From contig CAMKEI010000002.1 of NCBI GenBank assembly GCA_946411525.1, positions 45,517 to 109,516 of the forward strand: a stretch of DNA of 64,000 nt, written 5' to 3'. The notes under the pieces were generated by a model. It had not been told where the DNA came from, did not search any database, and worked only from the letters and a program-made list of their open reading frames with translations. Source of the DNA: an uncultured Clostridia bacterium (GTDB lineage Bacteria > Bacillota > Clostridia > Christensenellales > Aristaeellaceae). Below are positions 16,918 to 25,408 of this stretch, in pieces. Made by a program: the position numbers and the translations under genes. Numbering within the stretch: position 1 is the stretch's first letter; each line of letters opens with the position of its first letter.

Positions 16918-18087
16918 ATGAAGGATTTCACAAGAATGGACAACCTGCTGAAGCGCTTTGCTGAAGAGGGGACAAACCCCGGCTGCGCGGTTGCGGTCAT
17001 GCAGGGGGATGAGCTGATTTATCACGGCGAGGCGGGATACGCGGATATTGAGTCCGGGAGGAAGGTGGATATCCGCAGCATGTTCAGCCAGGCGTCCACG
17101 ACGAAGCTTTTCACCTATGCCATTCTCGGCATGATCTATGAGGAAGGGAAGTTCCTTTTCAGCGATCCGCTGTACGAATACCTTCCTGAGTGGAGGAACA
17201 CGCGGAAATATATCACGCTGCCCAACGGGGCGGTCGATACGGCGCCGCTGGAGAAACCGATCACGATCCGGGACGCGGTGGCCATGATGTGCGGCCTGCC
17301 TTACTGCATGGTCCCCGCCGTTGATCCGACGACGCCCACGCTGGCAGCCATGAGCCGGCAGATGGAGGAACTGCTGAAGAGGGGCCCGAGTACGATTGCC
17401 GAAGAGGTGCGCGTCATGGCCGACGTCCCGGTCATGTTCGAGCCGGGTTCGCACTGGCAGTACGGCTTCGGATCCGAGATTACCGGCGTTCTCGTCGAAA
17501 CCTTCGAGGGAAAGCCGCTGCGGGAGGTCTTTAAGGACCGGCTCATCAATCCGCTGGAACTGGAGGACGCGGACACCTTTAAACGCCCTGAGAATCAGGA
17601 CCGGATTGTGACGAATTACGCGAAAAAAGGACCCGGCCGGTTTGAACCGCTGGCGGATTTCCTGTCGCTGGATCCTGATAAGGTGCCGGCGGGCGCCCGT
17701 CCGAACCTGTTCATCAGCGCCCGGGACTTCGCTGTTTTCATGCAGATGCTGGCCAACGGAGGCACTTATAAGGGCAGGAAGTATCTCGGCGCCGGCACGG
17801 TCGCGATGCTCCATGAAAACCAGCTCGGACCGGTCCAGCTGAAAGATTTTGAAAACGACTATCTGGCGGGCTACGGCTACGGCCTCGGCTTCCGTACACT
17901 GCTGACGCGGAAATACGGCCATAACGGCCACCCGGGCGATTTCGGCTGGACCGGCGGCACCGGCATATGGGTTGAGGCGGATCCCGTTGACAGATTTGCC
18001 GTCGCCTATATGCACAACATGCGGCCGAATGAGGAGCTGTACCATCACCACCGGGTGCGCGCGGTGATCAACGGGATCATGCTGTAA
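16918..18087 (+). CDS. Serine hydrolase, class C beta-lactamase/PBP fold
   Basis: 389 residues from the ATG at 16918 with GGGAGG 7 bases before. ATGs at 16888 and 16912 are less well placed. The SxxK nucleophile motif is S60-T-T-K63; a Y-containing motif (HWQYGFG) and a HNGHPGDFGWTGG segment near the end complete the active site. There is no signal peptide, so it is probably cytoplasmic. Family members are esterases, D-amino-acid peptidases or lactamases. One of five proteins in this window that carry the fold. Confidence 0.88.
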   Translation: MKDFTRMDNLLKRFAEEGTNPGCAVAVMQGDELIYHGEAGYADIESGRKVDIRSMFSQASTTKLFTYAILGMIYEEGKFLFSDPLYEYLPEWRNTRKYITLPNGAVDTAPLEKPITIRDAVAMMCGLPYCMVPAVDPTTPTLAAMSRQMEELLKRGPSTIAEEVRVMADVPVMFEPGSHWQYGFGSEITGVLVETFEGKPLREVFKDRLINPLELEDADTFKRPENQDRIVTNYAKKGPGRFEPLADFLSLDPDKVPAGARPNLFISARDFAVFMQMLANGGTYKGRKYLGAGTVAMLHENQLGPVQLKDFENDYLAGYGYGLGFRTLLTRKYGHNGHPGDFGWTGGTGIWVEADPVDRFAVAYMHNMRPNEELYHHHRVRAVINGIML

Positions 18088-18210
18088 TCATTTCTGCCAG
18101 GCAGTACGTCCGGCGGACTGCTGTTTTTTTCCGGAGGGGCCTAACCGATTCCCTTTTCATGACATTATCCTTACGGAAGCTTCCAAAGACAGGGAAAGGA
18201 ATTCAGGAAA

Positions 18211-19752
18211 ATGACAGGCGGAATCAACGACGGACAGATTGAACAGATGTCAAGGACGGTCTTCCGTTTCTGCCTGTCCAGAACCGGCTCCTACTATGAC
18301 GCGGAGGATCTGGCCCAGGAGATTATGCTCGTTGCCTGCAGGACCACCAATTGTTTTGAGAATGAAAAGGCGTTTTATGCCTTCGTCTGGAAAACGGCGG
18401 GCAATATCCTGAAGGCCTGGTACCGCAGGAGGGCCGGTCAGCGCGCGGATGTACCGGACGAAAAGCTGGTCGACCGCCGGTATGAGGAACTGGAGGAACA
18501 GGCGCGGGATCACGAACAGTTTCAGCTGATCCTCCGCGAGCTCTCCGGGCTTTCCTCCGATTACCGCCGGGTCACGGTGGCGTATTACCTGGACGGACAA
18601 TCCGTCCGTGAGATCGCCGGACGTTTTTCCCTGTCTGAAAGCATGGTCAAGTATTTGCTTTTTCAGTCAAGAAAGCGTATCAGGGAGGGAATTGTCATGG
18701 AAAAGGAATTGGGCAGATTAAGTTATGATCCCGTCGAACTGACCCTGTTTTTCTGGGGCGGGAGAAATACGTACTATGAGATTTTCGATGGGAACAGGCT
18801 GCGCCAGAACATCGTCATGGCCTGTTATTACGACAGGATGACCGAGGAACAGTTAAGCCTCCAGCTCGGTGTGCCCACCGCGTATCTGGAGGCTGACCTG
18901 AAAAAACTGCTGGAATATGAACTTTTGAAGAAAAAAGGACTGGCTTACCAGAGCAATATCGTCATTCTCACGAAAAAGGAACTGGAAGCAGTCGACAGGT
19001 TCAATGAGGCGGACCTGAAAGAAATTGCCGGTACCGTCCGTGCGTTTGCCGACGGGCATATGGACCGGGTGCGCGCGCTCGGCTTTTACGGAAACGATAT
19101 GCCCGCCAATTCACTCAAATGGATGCTCGTTTCGCTGATCCTGCGCTGGGCGTATGTCGACATGCTGCAGGGTGAAATGAGGCCTGATTACCCGACGGAC
19201 TGCTTCGGGAACGCCTGTTTCCGTTTCCTGATGGAAATTCCGGAAAACGATCCCTACTTTATGGGCGTTTCAGCACAGATTACTGAGAACGGCTCCATTT
19301 TTTTCTGGGATGTGCCGGTCAACGGGGAAATGGTTCATCCGGCTGTCAGCTCCGTACGGGCAAACATGCTGATATCCCTTGCGGATTCCCGGCCCGCTTC
19401 GGAAAGTGAAAAGCTCGTCTGTTCCGAACTGCTGGAACTGGGCCTGGCCCGGAAGAAGGACGGCAGGATCCTGCCGAATTTCCCCTGCCTGAACGCGGAA
19501 CAGAGCGCAATCCTGAACGGCCTGATCAGTCCCCTCGCGGGAAGCATCTGCGACAACGCGAAAAAACGGATCGGCGGAATTTCACGGATCATGGCGGAAC
19601 ACGCGCCGGAACATCTGGCCGGTTACGCCGCGAAACTCCCGGTGCTGTTCCAGCTGAGGGAAGCGGAGACCGTCATGCAGCTCCTCTGTGAGAGCGAATG
19701 GCTCCTGCCCCTGAAGTACGGCATGCTGGCCACCACGGTTATGATGAAATAA
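18211..19752 (+). CDS. ECF-like sigma factor with 345-residue C-terminal extension
   Basis: 513 residues. Region 2 lies at about 10-75 (DAEDLAQEIMLVACR) and region 4 at about 108-160 (YYLDGQSVREIAGRFSLSESMVKYLL). After residue 165 there is a long extension with no motif I can name. It contains a helix-turn-helix-like stretch (about 210-245, MTEEQLSLQLGVPTAYLEADLKKLL in outline) and a soluble, all-helical-looking remainder. Normal ECF sigma factors end near 180 residues. No anti-sigma gene is adjacent. The tail may act as a built-in sensor or anti-sigma domain (inference). Confidence 0.85.
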   Translation: MTGGINDGQIEQMSRTVFRFCLSRTGSYYDAEDLAQEIMLVACRTTNCFENEKAFYAFVWKTAGNILKAWYRRRAGQRADVPDEKLVDRRYEELEEQARDHEQFQLILRELSGLSSDYRRVTVAYYLDGQSVREIAGRFSLSESMVKYLLFQSRKRIREGIVMEKELGRLSYDPVELTLFFWGGRNTYYEIFDGNRLRQNIVMACYYDRMTEEQLSLQLGVPTAYLEADLKKLLEYELLKKKGLAYQSNIVILTKKELEAVDRFNEADLKEIAGTVRAFADGHMDRVRALGFYGNDMPANSLKWMLVSLILRWAYVDMLQGEMRPDYPTDCFGNACFRFLMEIPENDPYFMGVSAQITENGSIFFWDVPVNGEMVHPAVSSVRANMLISLADSRPASESEKLVCSELLELGLARKKDGRILPNFPCLNAEQSAILNGLISPLAGSICDNAKKRIGGISRIMAEHAPEHLAGYAAKLPVLFQLREAETVMQLLCESEWLLPLKYGMLATTVMMK

Positions 19753-19779
19753 AAAAGAGCGGATTTATTTAATCCGCTC
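19750..19779 (-). terminator. Terminator of pyruvate kinase transcript
   Basis: Read on the minus strand, GAGCGGATT and AATCCGCTC (19779-19771 and 19765-19757) form a 9-bp stem followed by TTTTTTA. The stem overlaps the last codons of pyk and lies right after the convergent sigma-factor stop. Confidence 0.8.
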
Positions 19780-21183
19780 AACCCTGATAATGTTGGTGTT
19801 GCCCGGCTCGCCGTTGATCTGGCCGCCGGTCAGCACCACGTTGTCGCCTTTTTCCAGGGAGAAGACTTCCTTCGCGATTTTCAGGTCCTGCCAGAACATG
19901 ACGTCGATGGAGGAATAGTTCTCCGTCAGTACCGGCGTGACGCCCCAGGACATGTTCAGTTTGCGCCAGGCCCGCTCGTTGGTGGTGGTTCCGATGATGT
20001 TTGCCGGGCACCGGAAGCGGGAAACCATCCGGGCTGTTTGTCCTGAAATGGAATTGACGACGATCACTTTCGCGTTCACGTTCACGGCCATGGAGCAGGC
20101 CGCGTGGGAGACTGCGTCCAGGTTGCTGTGGATGGTGAATTCCATGGTCCGGAAACGTTCCGCGAAATCAATCCCCGCTTCGGTGAACTTCGCGGTATCC
20201 GCCATGGTCTGGACTGCCTGAACAGGGAATTTTCCGGCGGCGGTTTCCCCGCTGAGCATGATCGCGGAGGAACCGTCGTAGACCGCGTTGGCTACGTCGG
20301 AGATCTCCGCCCGGGTGGGACGAGGATTCTGGATCATGCTTTCCAGCATTTCGGTGGCGGTAATGACCCGTTTTCCGAGCATCCGGCACTTGCTGATCAG
20401 GTATTTCTGAAGCGCCGGGACTTCCATGAAGGGGATTTCCACGCCCAGGTCGCCCCTGGCCACCATGATGCCGTCGGCGATCTCGCAGATTTCCTCCACG
20501 TGGTCCACGCCGCTCCGGTTTTCGATCTTGGCGATGATATCAATATCCTTCCCGCCGTTCCCGTCCAGCAGATCCCGGATGGCCTGCACGTCGGACCCGG
20601 TGGAAACAAAGGACGCGGCCACAAAATCGATGCCGTGCTCAATGCCGAAGATCAGGTCTTTTTTGTCCTGTTCGGACAGGAAATCCTGCTTGAGCACCTT
20701 GCCGGGAAAGTTCATGCTCTTCCGGTCGGAAAGGACGCCGCCGTTCTGTATGCGGCAGATCACGTCGTTTCCCCGGATTTCCTCCACCTTCAGGATGACC
20801 AGCCCGTTGTTGATCAGCACGGTGTCCCCGGGGAACAGTTCCTGCGTCAGATTGGCGTAGGTGACCGCGACGCGGGTTTCATCCCCCTGGATATCGTCCG
20901 TGGTCAGGGTGAACAGGTTCCCGTCCCTGAGCGTGACAGGGCCGTTCGCGAAGGTTTTGATCCGGTATTCCGGACCCTTGGTGTCCAGCATGATGGCGAT
21001 CGGCAGGTTCAGTTTTTCCCGGACGGTCCGGATCAGCTCAATCCGTTTCAGATGGTCCTCATGGACGCCGTGGGAAAAGTTGAGCCGTGCTACGTTCATG
21101 CCCGCTTTACACATGGCGGTGAGCGTTTCCTCGTTTTCGCAGGCGGGACCGATGGTACAGATGATCTTTGTCTTTCTCAGCAT
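19765..21183 (-). CDS. pyk: Pyruvate kinase
   Basis: 472 residues, the short form without the C-terminal PEP-utiliser domain seen in some Bacillota. Glycolytic enzyme converting phosphoenolpyruvate and ADP to pyruvate and ATP. N-terminal TKIICTIGPAC and NFSHG, the ELFPG B-domain, catalytic-site MVARGDLGVEIP, and TATEMLESM/TRAEISDVANAVYDG are all present. The promoter TTGCCC-17-TATAAT and a GGAGG site stand directly upstream. Monocistronic, with a terminator at the end. Confidence 0.97.
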   Translation of the reverse strand: MLRKTKIICTIGPACENEETLTAMCKAGMNVARLNFSHGVHEDHLKRIELIRTVREKLNLPIAIMLDTKGPEYRIKTFANGPVTLRDGNLFTLTTDDIQGDETRVAVTYANLTQELFPGDTVLINNGLVILKVEEIRGNDVICRIQNGGVLSDRKSMNFPGKVLKQDFLSEQDKKDLIFGIEHGIDFVAASFVSTGSDVQAIRDLLDGNGGKDIDIIAKIENRSGVDHVEEICEIADGIMVARGDLGVEIPFMEVPALQKYLISKCRMLGKRVITATEMLESMIQNPRPTRAEISDVANAVYDGSSAIMLSGETAAGKFPVQAVQTMADTAKFTEAGIDFAERFRTMEFTIHSNLDAVSHAACSMAVNVNAKVIVVNSISGQTARMVSRFRCPANIIGTTTNERAWRKLNMSWGVTPVLTENYSSIDVMFWQDLKIAKEVFSLEKGDNVVLTGGQINGEPGNTNIIRVERIK

Positions 21184-21237
21184 ACTCTTTCCTCCCGGAC
21201 AGCCGAATCGTTATCTGTTTGTTTTTCTGCTACCATC

Positions 21238-21266
21238 ATTATAGCCGGTTCTGCCGTTTCGGGCAA
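21238..21266 (-). promoter_or_regulatory. pyk promoter
   Basis: On the minus strand TTGCCC (21266-21261) and a perfect TATAAT (21243-21238) are 17 bases apart, 55 bases ahead of the pyk ATG. Confidence 0.7.
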
Positions 21267-21307
21267 CCGGATTTCATGCCGGGAAGGCGTTTCGCCTGAT
21301 ATATTTC

Positions 21308-21337
21308 TTGCCTGCCGGTTTGCTTTTCATTTATAAT
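21308..21337 (+). promoter_or_regulatory. Promoter of XRE-type regulator
   Basis: TTGCCT (21308-21313) and TATAAT (21332-21337) are 18 bases apart. Transcription would begin near 21344 and give a leader of about 200 bases before the XRE gene. Confidence 0.55.
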
Positions 21338-21427
21338 GGGCGGCGGTATAAAATACGGATCCGAAGGATGGAACGCCCGCTGTGCGGCCGGTCCGGATTT
21401 CCGAAAAAACCGGCTGAAACGTTAAAA

Positions 21428-21451
21428 AACCGGCAGTTGCAACTGCCGGTT
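21428..21451. repeat. 24-bp perfect palindrome in leader
   Basis: AACCGGCAGTTG followed directly by its reverse complement, centred at 21439/21440. On the minus strand it runs into TTTTTT (a terminator shape); on the plus strand no T-run follows. It lies in the long gap between pyk and the XRE gene and may be an operator for the regulator, an RNA hairpin, or an antisense terminator. Nothing else was recognised in 21184-21546 apart from the two promoters. Confidence 0.75.
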
Positions 21452-21546
21452 GCGGAACTTCAAGCCCCGTTTGATAGCCTGCAACGGCGGGGCCGGCTAT
21501 TCTGGGTTTGCCCGGAAGGGACAAAACCAAAGGAGAAAGATACCAG

Positions 21547-22524
21547 ATGATTTTTGCGGACAAACTGATTGATCTGAGAAAAAAGAACGGCTGGTCCCAG
21601 GAAGAACTGGCGGAGAAACTGAATGTCAGCCGGCAGGCTGTATCCAAATGGGAAGGCGCCCAGTCCGTCCCGGACATGTCCAGGATTATCCAGCTGTCGG
21701 AACTGTTCGGCGTCAGCACCGATTACCTGCTGAAAGACAGTATGGAACAGGCGGAGCATTCCCGGGAAAGCACTCCGGACAGTTCCTCCCGTACGGTCAG
21801 CATGGAGGAAGCGAATGCTTTCCTGAACACCAAGGAAGAAAACTCCAGGCGGGTAGCCCTGGGCGTCATGCTGTGCGTCCTCTCTCCCGTCGCGCTGATC
21901 CTGCTGGGCGGCGCCCAGGCGTTCGGCCTGCTGAACTGGACGGAAAACGCGGCCTGCGGCGTAGGGCTGGTGATCCTGATGCTGATGATCGTTCCGGCTG
22001 TGGGCCTGTTCGTGATCTCCAACCTCCGGATCTCCCGCTATGAATACCTGGAAAAGGAACCGGTGGAAACACTGTACGGCGTGACGGGCATGGTCCGGGA
22101 ACGGAAGGAGAAGTTCCGGCCTGTGCATACCCGGTATCTGCTCACCGGAATCATGCTCTGCGTCGCCTCGGCGGTGCCGCTGTTTATCTGCATGATCTTC
22201 CGGTCCGAATCCTTCTGGACCGTGCTGGGTATCGCGTCCGTTCTGGTGCTGGCAGCGGCCGGTGTCCTGCTGATCATCCGCGTTTCCATCATCTGGGGAA
22301 GCTACCAGATGCTGCTGGAAGAGGAGGAGTATTCCCGCGAAAACAAGGAAAACAGCAAACGCTGCGGATATATCGGCGGGATATACTGGTGCCTGGCGAC
22401 CGCCGGGTACCTGGCCTGGAGCTTTATCGGAAACGCCTGGGACCGGTCCTGGATCATCTGGCCCGTGGCTGGGGTTGCCTTCGGCGCGGTGACGGGGATC
22501 GCCAGAGCGCTCAGAAAGCGCTGA
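21547..22524 (+). CDS. XRE-family regulator with membrane domain
   Basis: 325 residues from the ATG at 21547 (AAGGAG upstream). Residues 4-58 form a Cro/C1-type HTH (LRKKNGWSQEELAEKLNVS, QAVSKWEGAQSVPD). A linker of about 50 residues follows, then four to six hydrophobic helices (about 110-320). Membrane-anchored XRE regulators of this layout are common in Clostridia; the signal sensed is unknown. The gene is convergent with the CDF transporter, 8 bases apart. Confidence 0.9.
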   Translation: MIFADKLIDLRKKNGWSQEELAEKLNVSRQAVSKWEGAQSVPDMSRIIQLSELFGVSTDYLLKDSMEQAEHSRESTPDSSSRTVSMEEANAFLNTKEENSRRVALGVMLCVLSPVALILLGGAQAFGLLNWTENAACGVGLVILMLMIVPAVGLFVISNLRISRYEYLEKEPVETLYGVTGMVRERKEKFRPVHTRYLLTGIMLCVASAVPLFICMIFRSESFWTVLGIASVLVLAAAGVLLIIRVSIIWGSYQMLLEEEEYSRENKENSKRCGYIGGIYWCLATAGYLAWSFIGNAWDRSWIIWPVAGVAFGAVTGIARALRKR

Positions 22525-22532
22525 CACCCCGC

Positions 22533-23687
22533 CTATTCCTCCGCGAAATCCGTATCCATTGTGACCTGCAGCCGATAGTCAGGGAACGCCTTCTGCACAT
22601 CGCCGACCGCCGCCGCGTATACCGCGCGGCGGTCTTTCGCGTCAAAGCTGATGACAAGATCGAAGCGCATGGCTTTCTCGCCTTTGAGAAGATAAAACGC
22701 GTGCATCTGTTTCACATGGGGATGTGCGAGGACAATCTCCCGGACCTTCTGCTGCGTCTCGGCCACCTCAGCGTCTTTTGTGTTTGCCGAGTATATGCCG
22801 ATGGCCGTCAGGATGACGTGATACCGCTGGAAAACCGCCGCCTGAATATCCCGGATCAGCTGGTCCAGCCGGTCCGCCGGGCAGGAGTCCGGCACCTCGA
22901 TGTGGATGGAGCCGTTCCAGGCATCCGGGCCGTAGTTGTTCAGCACCAGGTCGTAGGCTCCCTGCACGCCCGGGAAACCGGCCACGGTCTGCGTGATGTT
23001 CCTTGCCAGCTCCGGGTCGTTCTGCTCACCGAGGATCTGCGAAATGGTATCCCGGAGCATTCCGACGCCGGATCTGATGATTACCAGGGAAATGACCGCG
23101 CCGAGCCATGCCTCCAGCGACACGCGGAAGATCAGGAAAATACCCGCTGCGGCCAGTGTGGAGGCCGAGATGACGGAATCCAGTACGGCGTCTTTCCCGG
23201 AGTTGATCAGGGAATCGGAATGAACCCGTTCGCCGACGCTTTTGACGTAGTGCCCGAGCAGGATTTTCACCACGACCGCCGCCGCCACGATGATCAGGGA
23301 AACGGCGCTGTAATCCGGCGTCTCCGGATGGATGATCTGCTTGACCGATTCCACGAAGGACGTGACGCCGGCATACAGTACGATGACGGAGATGATCATG
23401 GCGCTGAGGTATTCGATCCGTCCGTAACCGAACGGATGCTTCTTATCCGGTTCCTTCCCCGCGAGCTTTGTTCCGACGATGGTGATCAGCGAGCTGCCTG
23501 CGTCGGATATATTGTTGACCGCGTCCAGCACAATGGCGATTGAATGGGTCAGCAGGCCGACCGCCGCTTTGAAGGCTGCCAGGAACACATTCGCGGCGAT
23601 ACCGGTTATGCTGGTCCGGATAATCGTTTTCTCACGGGTTGTTTCTTTTCCGCCTGCTGTCTGCGGTTCCGGGTTGCGGTTCATCAT
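22533..23687 (-). CDS. Cation diffusion facilitator (CDF) transporter
   Basis: 384 residues with six predicted helices followed by the cytoplasmic metal-binding domain (about 215-300) and an additional C-terminal segment of about 80 residues. The metal sites HSIAIVLDAVNNISD (helix 2) and the second HxxxD-type site in helix 5 (HYVKSVGERVHSDSLI region) are visible, with HPFGYGRIEYLS after helix 2. CDF proteins export Zn2+, Mn2+ or Fe2+ against H+. A second ATG lies 3 bases in. Seven bases separate its stop from the flavodoxin gene upstream region. Confidence 0.92.
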   Translation of the reverse strand: MMNRNPEPQTAGGKETTREKTIIRTSITGIAANVFLAAFKAAVGLLTHSIAIVLDAVNNISDAGSSLITIVGTKLAGKEPDKKHPFGYGRIEYLSAMIISVIVLYAGVTSFVESVKQIIHPETPDYSAVSLIIVAAAVVVKILLGHYVKSVGERVHSDSLINSGKDAVLDSVISASTLAAAGIFLIFRVSLEAWLGAVISLVIIRSGVGMLRDTISQILGEQNDPELARNITQTVAGFPGVQGAYDLVLNNYGPDAWNGSIHIEVPDSCPADRLDQLIRDIQAAVFQRYHVILTAIGIYSANTKDAEVAETQQKVREIVLAHPHVKQMHAFYLLKGEKAMRFDLVISFDAKDRRAVYAAAVGDVQKAFPDYRLQVTMDTDFAEE

Positions 23688-23694
23688 CCTGCCC

Positions 23695-24105
23695 TCACTT
23701 CATGATCCTGCCGGCAAATTCCGCTGCAGCCTTCAGATCGGCTTCGTCGGGCCTGCCTTTATGGATATTTTTGAATTCCCCTTTGCAGTGGAACTCCCGC
23801 TCGTCCATCCGGATACCGGCCTTATCCGCCTCCGCCTTCACCTTCTTGTAAGTGGAATTCAGCAAAGCGGCGGAGCCGAAGTTCACGATCCGGCCGACGA
23901 GTTCCGGATTCAGGGACCTGATAAAGTCCCGGACTTCGGGATCGATAGTGAAGGCATAGTAGGAGTTTCCGAGAAAGAGGACATCCACCGGCTCACTGAC
24001 GGGTACGCTGATGGGCAGCGCCTCCGCACCGACAGCCGCGGCAACGGCATCGGCAAGGCGTTTTGTGTTTCCTGTTTTGGTATAGTATCTGACTGCGGCT
24101 TTCAT
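23695..24105 (-). CDS. Flavodoxin-domain protein
   Basis: 136 residues from the ATG at 24105 (GGGAG upstream). It starts with the FMN phosphate-binding loop (YYTKTGNTKRLADAV) and continues with a VDVLFLGNSYYAFTID segment matching the second FMN loop. The protein would carry low-potential electrons or reduce a small substrate. It sits in a minus-strand set with glutathione peroxidase and OhrR, so a redox-stress role is plausible. Confidence 0.88.
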   Translation of the reverse strand: MKAAVRYYTKTGNTKRLADAVAAAVGAEALPISVPVSEPVDVLFLGNSYYAFTIDPEVRDFIRSLNPELVGRIVNFGSAALLNSTYKKVKAEADKAGIRMDEREFHCKGEFKNIHKGRPDEADLKAAAEFAGRIMK

Positions 24106-24139
24106 GCTGCATATTCTCCCTTCCATAATCCCGTATCCG

Positions 24140-24685
24140 TCACAGGGCGGAAATCACCGCGTCCCGGACTTTCTTCATATCCACGGTCGGCTCGAACCGG
24201 GCGATGACTTTTCCTTCACGGCTGATCAGGAATTTGGTGAAATTCCATTTGATATACGCCTTGTCACCGAACTGTTTGTTGTTCATATCCGCGAATTTGT
24301 TCATCGCGGCCATCTTCAGGCCTTTGCCGAATCCCTCAAAGGGCTTTTCGGCTGCCAGGAAGGCGAACAGCGGATCGGCGGTTTCGCCGTTCACGTCGGT
24401 CTTGGCAAACTGCGGGAATTCCGTGCCGAATTTCAGCGTGCAGAACGCGTGGATCTCCTCGTCGCTGCCCGGGGCCTGGTTGGCGAACTGGTTGCACGGG
24501 AAGTCCAGGATCTCAAACCCCTGTCCTTTCAGTTCCTTATACATGGCTTCCAGGGGTTCGTAGTGCGGGGTAAATCCGCAGCCGGTCGCCGTGTTGACGA
24601 TCAGCAGGACCTTTCCCTGATAGGCTGACAGGCTGATTTCGTTTCCCTGCCTGTCCTTCACTGTGAAATCATAAACCGTTTTCAT
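24140..24685 (-). CDS. Glutathione peroxidase family (thiol peroxidase)
   Basis: 181 residues from the ATG at 24685, with AAGGAG 9 bases upstream; the start region overlaps the end of the regulator gene. The catalytic cysteine is C36 in NTATGCGFTPHY (selenocysteine position occupied by Cys), the Gln is in FPCNQFANQAPG, and the Trp/Asn pair is in KWNFTKFL. Bacterial members use thioredoxin more often than glutathione to reduce hydroperoxides. Adjacent to an OhrR-like regulator, which likely controls it. Confidence 0.95.
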   Translation of the reverse strand: MKTVYDFTVKDRQGNEISLSAYQGKVLLIVNTATGCGFTPHYEPLEAMYKELKGQGFEILDFPCNQFANQAPGSDEEIHAFCTLKFGTEFPQFAKTDVNGETADPLFAFLAAEKPFEGFGKGLKMAAMNKFADMNNKQFGDKAYIKWNFTKFLISREGKVIARFEPTVDMKKVRDAVISAL

Positions 24686-24686
24686 T

Positions 24687-25148
24687 TCATTCTTCTCCTT
24701 CCGTTTCATTGCTTTTCCGATGATCCAGCAGCTCGTGGAGCAGCGCGTACAGCGTCCGGGCCTTTTCAGGGGACAGATCGATACAGCTGCCCACCTGGTA
24801 CGGGATATCCTTTGCCTTTTCCTGCAGCGCCTTTCCGGCTTCCGTGAGCGTGATCACGACGACCCGCTCATCTTCGCTGCTCCGGCGCCTTTCGATGTAC
24901 CCGGACCGCTCCAGTTTCTTCAGCAGGGGAGAGAGCGTTCCGTTGTCCAGCATCAGCCGTTCACCGATCTCCGTGACGGAGATCCCGTCCTTCTCCCACA
25001 GCACCAGGAAGACGATGTACTGGGTGTAGGTCAGCCCCAGCGGCTTCAACCGGGGCGTGTAGAGGCCGGTGACGTTCCTGGCCGCTGCATACAGCGGGAA
25101 GCACAGCTGATTGGCGAGCTTCATCGCCTCGCGGTAGTCGGTTTCCAC
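24687..25148 (-). CDS. MarR-family peroxide regulator, OhrR-like
   Basis: 153 residues from the GTG at 25148 (AGAAGGGG 7 bases upstream). The TTG at 25178 is an alternative. The N-terminal NQLCFPLYAAARNV helix places a cysteine at residue 16, where OhrR has its reactive Cys15. The winged helix carries VTEIGERLMLDNGTLSPLLKKLE and YIERRRSSEDERVV. OhrR represses peroxidase genes until organic hydroperoxides oxidise the cysteine. The peroxidase gene overlaps its end by a couple of bases, so the pair is one operon. Confidence 0.92.
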   Translation of the reverse strand: METDYREAMKLANQLCFPLYAAARNVTGLYTPRLKPLGLTYTQYIVFLVLWEKDGISVTEIGERLMLDNGTLSPLLKKLERSGYIERRRSSEDERVVVITLTEAGKALQEKAKDIPYQVGSCIDLSPEKARTLYALLHELLDHRKSNETEGEE

Positions 25149-25182
25149 GAAAACACCCCTTCTTCCTGTTTTATACAAATAT

Positions 25183-25212
25183 ATTTTATCAAATACAGTT
25201 GGCAGCTGTCAA
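25183..25212 (-). promoter_or_regulatory. OhrR operon promoter
   Basis: On the minus strand TTGACA (25212-25207) and TAAAAT (25188-25183) are 18 bases apart. The AT-rich stretch from the -10 to the start codon is unlike the surrounding DNA and is a likely operator region for OhrR autoregulation. Confidence 0.6.
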
Positions 25213-25258
25213 GGGTTTTCAGCAAAAAAACCCGGACCGGGGAGAACCTGTTTTTTTT

Positions 25259-25288
25259 TTGACGGAGGCTTTTCGCGTATGGTAAAAT
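25259..25288 (+). promoter_or_regulatory. Promoter of GNAT-HIT gene
   Basis: TTGACG (25259-25264) and TAAAAT (25283-25288) are 18 bases apart, and the -10 carries an upstream TGG (extended -10). It precedes the gene at 25409 by 120 bases. Confidence 0.55.
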
Positions 25289-25408
25289 GACACAACCCGT
25301 TCCGCCGGGGAATCCCGGAGATGAACAGACTATCTGACATGGACAGGGAGGACTGCGGAAGGTACGCGCATACTTTCCCCGGCGTGTCCTTCCGGAGGAG
25401 CGTTTGCC

